NCBI GenBank assembly: GCA_964508765.1
Contig: CAZDVD010000004.1
Span: 70,707 to 134,706, forward strand
Reading direction: 5' to 3'
Length of the DNA: 64,000 bases
Source of the DNA: JABMPR01 sp964508765
GTDB lineage: Bacteria; Fidelibacterota; UBA8477; JABMPR01
Below are positions 62,437 through 64,000 of the stretch, piece after piece. Made by a program: the position numbers and the translations under genes. The notes beneath the pieces were generated by a model. It saw only the letters and a list, made by a program, of their open reading frames with translations, made no database searches and had not been told where the DNA came from. Each line of letters begins with the position of its first letter. Within the stretch, counting starts at the first letter, position 1.

Positions 62437-63837
62437 TTACTTTGATCTGAGTTTTAAGCCCCAGTCTACAACATAGACGACAATCAGGTTTGTCAGTACG
62501 GAGAAGCCGATAAACCAAGTCCAAGCTAAACCAAAATGCTTCATTACAAAAACGATGGCCATCGAGGCTATCAATCCACTTATTAGACTGACCTGAGAGA
62601 ATTCCCTGTCGATTTTTGTGAGCAGGAAAAGACCCAGCAATCCACCGTAAGTAAATGAGGCAATCTCCAGACCCATCACTACAATTGCCTTATCCGATTC
62701 ATCAAATACCAAGGCAATACCGATCAGGACAATAGCCCAGCAAAAGCTGATAATACGAGATGTTTTGATGGAGACATTTTTACCCAACCAGTCCGTGGCT
62801 GTTGAAGATGCCAGCGAATTAATTGAAGAGCTCAGGGTGGACATGGCTGCAGACAGCACTCCAGCCAGCAACAACCCCTTGAGACCCACAGGAAGTTCGT
62901 TCACAATAAAAGTTGAAAATTCCCGGTCCTTTTCCAGTTCAACACCACCGAGATAAATGTATATGAGAGAACCTGCTAAGAGGAAAACAGTAAACTGAAT
63001 AAGGACAAAAATTCCACTCCCTATCATGGCTTTCCTGGCACCTGCCAGATCACGTACCGACAACACTCTTTGCACCATCATATAGTCGGCCCCGTGGGAA
63101 GCGAAAGACAACAACATACCGCCAAACACAGCTGAAAGAAAGAGCCAGGGATTTGTAAATAAGTCCCATCCCCAGCGCACAATATCGAGTTTGCCCTGGT
63201 CATTCAATTGACCAAGCATATCCCCCAGGCCAGCCTCACTATGCATGAGGATATAAATGATGGCTATGAGACCACCACCGATATAAAGCACAAATTGAAA
63301 ACTGTCGACCCAGACGACAGTACGAATACCACCCATGAGGGTATAAACAACTGTCACAGCGCCAATGACTAACACAGCAACAGGCAAGGACCAGCCAGTC
63401 ACAACCTGTACAATAACTGCGGTGGCTAAAAAGCGAATTCCATCAGCCAGTATGCGGGTAACCAGAAAGACGCCCGAGGCCGTTTTCTGAATTTTTTTAC
63501 CAAATCGGTTTCCCAGTACTTCATAGATTGAAGTAATGCCTCCCTTGAAATAGGCGGGTAGTAAAAAGATACTAACCAGAATACGCCCCAGGATGTAGCC
63601 CAGCGCCAGCTGCAAAAAGAACCAGTCATCCCGGTAGGCCAGACCAGGGATACTGATAAAGGTCAAAACCGACGTTTCAGTTGCTACGATAGAGAGCATG
63701 GCCGCCCACCAGGGCATATCCCGACCCGCTAAAAAGTAGTCTTCCGACGTTTTATTGAAGCGACTGTTATAAATACGTTAAGCTGAAATACCGGCTAGAA
63801 AAAGAATGATGATACTGAAATCGAGGGTGGAGAGCAT
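62437..63837 (-). pseudogene. SSS-family sodium:solute symporter interrupted by an in-frame stop at codon 20
   Basis: From the ATG at 63837 (GAGGA five bases before it) the frame reads MLSTLDFSIIILFLAGISA, then TAA at 63780-63778, then RIYNSRFNKTSEDYFLAGRD and MPWWAAMLSIVATETSVLTF and so on to 62437. YFLAGRDMPWWA is the classic SSS junction between helix 1 and helix 2, so the stop lies in the real first helix. The remaining 426 codons from the internal ATG at 63717 keep about 12 helices, with no other break seen. Members carry sugars, amino acids or organic acids with Na+. Translation may restart internally, but loss of helix 1 should inactivate it. A recent mutation or sequencing error is equally possible. 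Confidence 0.82.
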
Positions 63838-63877
63838 GTTTGTCCTCAATTTGTCCTTTAATGCTGAAACTTAATTT

Positions 63878-63938
63878 GTCATCCCGAGCGGCCTGCGAGG
63901 GCGAAGCTCCAGAGGAGCGAAGACTCGAGTCGAGGGAC
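63878..63938. repeat. dispersed intergenic repeat (copy C, GTCATCCCGAG...GAGTCGAGGGAC)
   Basis: Shares the block GTCCCTCGACTC...GGGATGACA with 28762-28842, in inverse orientation. Upstream of the symporter start. Confidence 0.55.
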
Positions 63939-64000
63939 AATGAACTGAAGTTGCTACATTTTGGTGGACAGTGCGAGAAGACTTACATTGTCAGTGGAGG

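Noticed and set aside
1..64000. CRISPR array or prophage
   Set aside because: No regularly spaced direct repeats, cas genes, integrase or phage structural genes were seen.

Overview
This 64 kb window is a chromosomal segment, GC in the mid-40s by eye, from a Gram-negative bacterium of the FCB superphylum (Bacteroidota/Chlorobi/Marinimicrobia-like). The inference rests on a TonB-dependent receptor with a CarboxypepD_reg-type N-terminus, a DUF2723 giant membrane protein, a leftover type IX secretion (T9SS) C-terminal sorting tail, a membrane pyrophosphatase, lipoprotein signal peptides and an outer-membrane barrel protein. The exact phylum cannot be fixed from sequence alone; Neomarinimicrobiota or a near relative is my best guess.

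Layout. 1-9.8 kb: a mostly minus-strand run of accessory enzymes (BtpA-like protein, methyltransferase, NAD-dependent epimerase, GH3 beta-glucosidase, frameshifted CoA-binding protein, YaiI, secreted cupin-like protein, SDR, class D beta-lactamase, Cys-cluster and zf-TFIIB proteins, small cupin). 9.8-20.3 kb: T9SS-tail remnant, CstA carrier, YihY/BrkB protein, an unknown membrane protein, ATP-cone/uridine-kinase fusion, TPM protein, ribonuclease G with a long structured leader, and the B12-radical SAM/DUF2344 protein that often accompanies it. 20.4-22.2 kb: small mobile/accessory island (DUF2007 protein, REP-associated IS200-like transposase between symmetrical hairpins, RelE-type toxin-antitoxin pair with an operator inside its promoter). 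22.2-33.4 kb: hisS, a SpoU methyltransferase, the DUF2723 protein, alkyltransferase-like protein, Nudix, amidase, exonuclease III, mutM and DUF2721. 33.7-40.8 kb: B12-type MerR regulator, TonB receptor, MFS carrier, transaldolase-like enzyme, phosphate acyltransferase and OM barrel. 40.9-43.8 kb: two DUF190 proteins, CrcB fluoride channel and a CPBP protease. 43.9-50.8 kb: a housekeeping block read on minus: ispE, tRNA-Gln, prs, rplY, pth, hppA, rpsF, rpsR, rplI. 50.8-58.6 kb: decayed TonB receptor, cytochrome c, DedA, ispF, queA, ruvB, uvrA. 58.6-64 kb: a 1 kb gene-free AT-rich gap, an ABC exporter operon and an SSS symporter with an in-frame stop.

Several genes are broken: the CoA-binding protein (one extra base), the T9SS-tail protein, the TonB receptor near 51 kb (nonsense plus frameshift) and the symporter near 63.8 kb (ochre at codon 20). 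Short dispersed inverted repeats occupy many intergenic gaps. I found no CRISPR array, prophage or obvious defence island. The most unusual items are the rng leader with a hairpin over its ribosome binding site, the doubly palindromic transposase element, the DUF190 protein with a roughly 290-residue acidic tail beside crcB, the ATP-cone/kinase fusion and the small duplicated Cys/Trp-His-Leu protein.
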